This document shows, piece after piece, positions 21,530 to 22,869 of a stretch of 22,869 nucleotides of DNA. The notes beneath the pieces are model-generated. The model did not search any database. It had not been told where the DNA came from and saw only the letters and a program-made list of their open reading frames with translations. How positions within the stretch are numbered: position 1 is the first letter of the stretch; each line of letters begins with the position of its first letter. The stretch comes from CAYXVB01 sp964467785 (lineage in GTDB: Bacteria > Bdellovibrionota > UBA1018): NCBI GenBank assembly GCA_964467785.1, contig CAYXVB010000046.1, positions 1 through 22,869 on the forward strand, in the 5' to 3' direction. Both the position numbers and the translations under genes were made by a program.

Positions 21530-22869
21530 CTCGTCCTTCGAGAGGATGGCCGCGAGCCGGAGCTCTATCTGCGAATAGTCGAGTGCCACCAAGGTCGAAC
21601 CTTTAGGTGCGATGAATGCATTGCGGATGAGGCGTCCGCGTTCGCTTCGTATCGGAATGTTCTGGAGATTCGGGTCCGAGCTCGAGAGCCGCCCCGTGGC
21701 GGCGACCGTTTGGTGGTAGCTCGTATGGATCTTGCCAGTCTTTGCGTCGCGCATCTGCGGGAGCGGATCCACGTAAGTCCCCTTGAGCTTGGAGACCTCG
21801 CGATACTCGAGCAGCAGTTGCGGGACCTCGTGCAGTGGCGCGAGCGCTTCGAGCACGGATGCATCCGTCGAGTACCCGGTCTTGGTCTTGCCCTGAGGCG
21901 GAAGCTTGAGCTCGTCAAAAAGCAGCACGCCCAGCTGCTTGGGCGAGTTGAGATTGACCGGCCCGCGGGTGTAGGCGGCAACCCGCTCCTCGATCCGGCG
22001 CATCTCGATACCGAATTCGCGCGAGAGGCCGGCCAGCCAGTCCGGATCGATGCAGACGCCTTCCCGCTCCATCCGCGCGAGCACGGTCACTAGCGGCAGA
22101 TCGACCTGCGAAAAGACATCCATCAAATGCTCGCGCTGCATTTCTTTTTTTAGAACATGCCAGAGCCGGAGCGCGATCCAGGCGTCCTCGGCCGAGTAAC
22201 GCGTGGCCTGATCCACGGGAACGAGGTCGAAGGTGATCGCATCCTTGCCCTTGCCGCAGACTTGCTCATAGGTAACCATCGAGTAGTCGAGGTACTTGGA
22301 CGCCAATAGATCCAGGCCATGGCGGCCTTCGGGATCGAGCAGATAGGAAGCGACCATCGTATCGGCGCCGATGCCGTCGATTTCGATTCCCTGCTCGGCC
22401 ATGACTTGCCAGTCGAACTTGAGGTTCTGCCCGATCTTCTTGTGCCTGGGATCGGTGAGGAGCGGCCGGAGCCCCTCGAGCACGCGCTCCTTGGGAAGCT
22501 GCGGGACTGTCGTGCCGCGATGGGAAATCGGAATATAATAAGCTTCGTGCTCGTCACAGCAAAGCGCGATGCCCACAAGCTCCGCCTCGCGCGGGTTGAG
22601 CGAAGTCGTCTCAGTGTCAAAGCCGAATTCAGGCGCTTTCTTTAGCTTTTTAAGAAGCGCTTCGAACTGGTCCTCGGTGCTCACCGTGTGGAAAACGCCT
22701 TGGGTTTTCGAAATGCCGGGCCCGCTCGCCTCAACCGTCATGTCCGGGACGAGACCGCCCGACGCCGCGTGAGCGCCTCCTTGGGGAGAAGTGGCTGCTT
22801 TGGGCGCGGACGGTTTTACGCTCACGGCGTGATCGACCACGCCGGCGCTCTCGTCCTGGGTCCAGCGTT
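21530..22869 (-). CDS. polA: DNA polymerase I, middle portion (3'-5' exonuclease and start of polymerase domain)
   Basis: An open frame from the right window edge to the gap, partial at both ends; the N-terminal 5'-nuclease domain would lie outside the window. After an Ala/Pro/Gly-rich linker comes a 3'-5' exonuclease domain with intact motifs: FDTETTSLN (DxE, Exo I), GQNLKFDWQ (Exo II, Asn...Asp) and YSAEDAW (Exo III, YxxxD). Proofreading is therefore expected. The polymerase part follows (TGRLSSSDPNLQNIPIRSERGR, DYSQIELRLAAILSKDE) and stops at the gap just after motif A. A GTG at 22840 is open upstream (RWTQDESAG) and is not taken as the true start. It overlaps in content with the C-terminal fragment at about 70% identity by eye. 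Confidence 0.9.

Noticed and set aside
1..22869. CRISPR arrays, insertion sequences, tRNA or rRNA genes
   Set aside because: I found no evenly spaced direct repeats, transposase-like protein, terminal inverted repeats with target duplication, or recognisable tRNA or rRNA segment.

Overview
The window is a G+C-rich bacterial scaffold made of three contigs (about 1-9741, 9752-21519 and 21530-22869) joined by two 10-N gaps. The gene content suggests a Gram-negative 'delta'-type lineage, most likely Bdellovibrionota or a relative. The reasons are the rpiB/glyA/nrdR/nusB series beside the fab cluster, surface lipoproteins with GGxPPY-type Ig-like repeats, a receiver-PilZ protein of the myxobacterial kind, and a Lys/His/Ala-rich histone-like protein. 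The assignment is inference from gene style, not a search result.

Layout. 1-2740: a small unknown ORF, an MTA/SAH-type nucleosidase, and a minus-strand pair (DUF1648-like membrane protein and a histone-like zinc-motif protein). 2825-5117: nagA, yceD (DUF177) and rpmF. 5406-10039: the fatty-acid synthesis cluster fabH-fabD-fabG-acpP-fabF, without the plsX often found between rpmF and fabH. 10103-13403: rpiB, a six-blade NHL-like propeller lipoprotein, and glyA. 13429-15387: a minus-strand receiver-PilZ regulator divergent from nrdR-nusB. 15537-17744: a tightly packed four-gene cluster of unknown role headed by a stand-alone M17-aminopeptidase-N-like domain. 17842-20700: a large Asp-box repeat lipoprotein broken by one in-frame TGA. 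20721-22869: polA on the minus strand, running off the window.

The most important caution is that both N gaps sit inside conserved genes (fabF and polA), and at each gap the flanking contigs encode overlapping but different versions of the same protein segment. In polA about 50 residues are present twice at roughly 70% identity by eye. The scaffold is therefore probably chimeric between related organisms, or it hides paralogues. Gene order across the gaps should not be trusted.

The more biological signals are these. Several genes without a Shine-Dalgarno (SD) sequence have a promoter-like -35/17/-10 arrangement ending 6-8 nt before the start codon, which suggests leaderless mRNAs. Two otherwise unrelated propeller-type lipoproteins share the same short sequence after the lipobox cysteine (C-[AS]-V-[RQ]-I-N-R-L-[ED]-Q). 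Two genes (fabH and rpiB) have SD sequences inside predicted hairpins. An intrinsic-terminator-like hairpin lies inside the last codons of the receiver-PilZ gene. I see no CRISPR array, insertion sequence, tRNA or rRNA.
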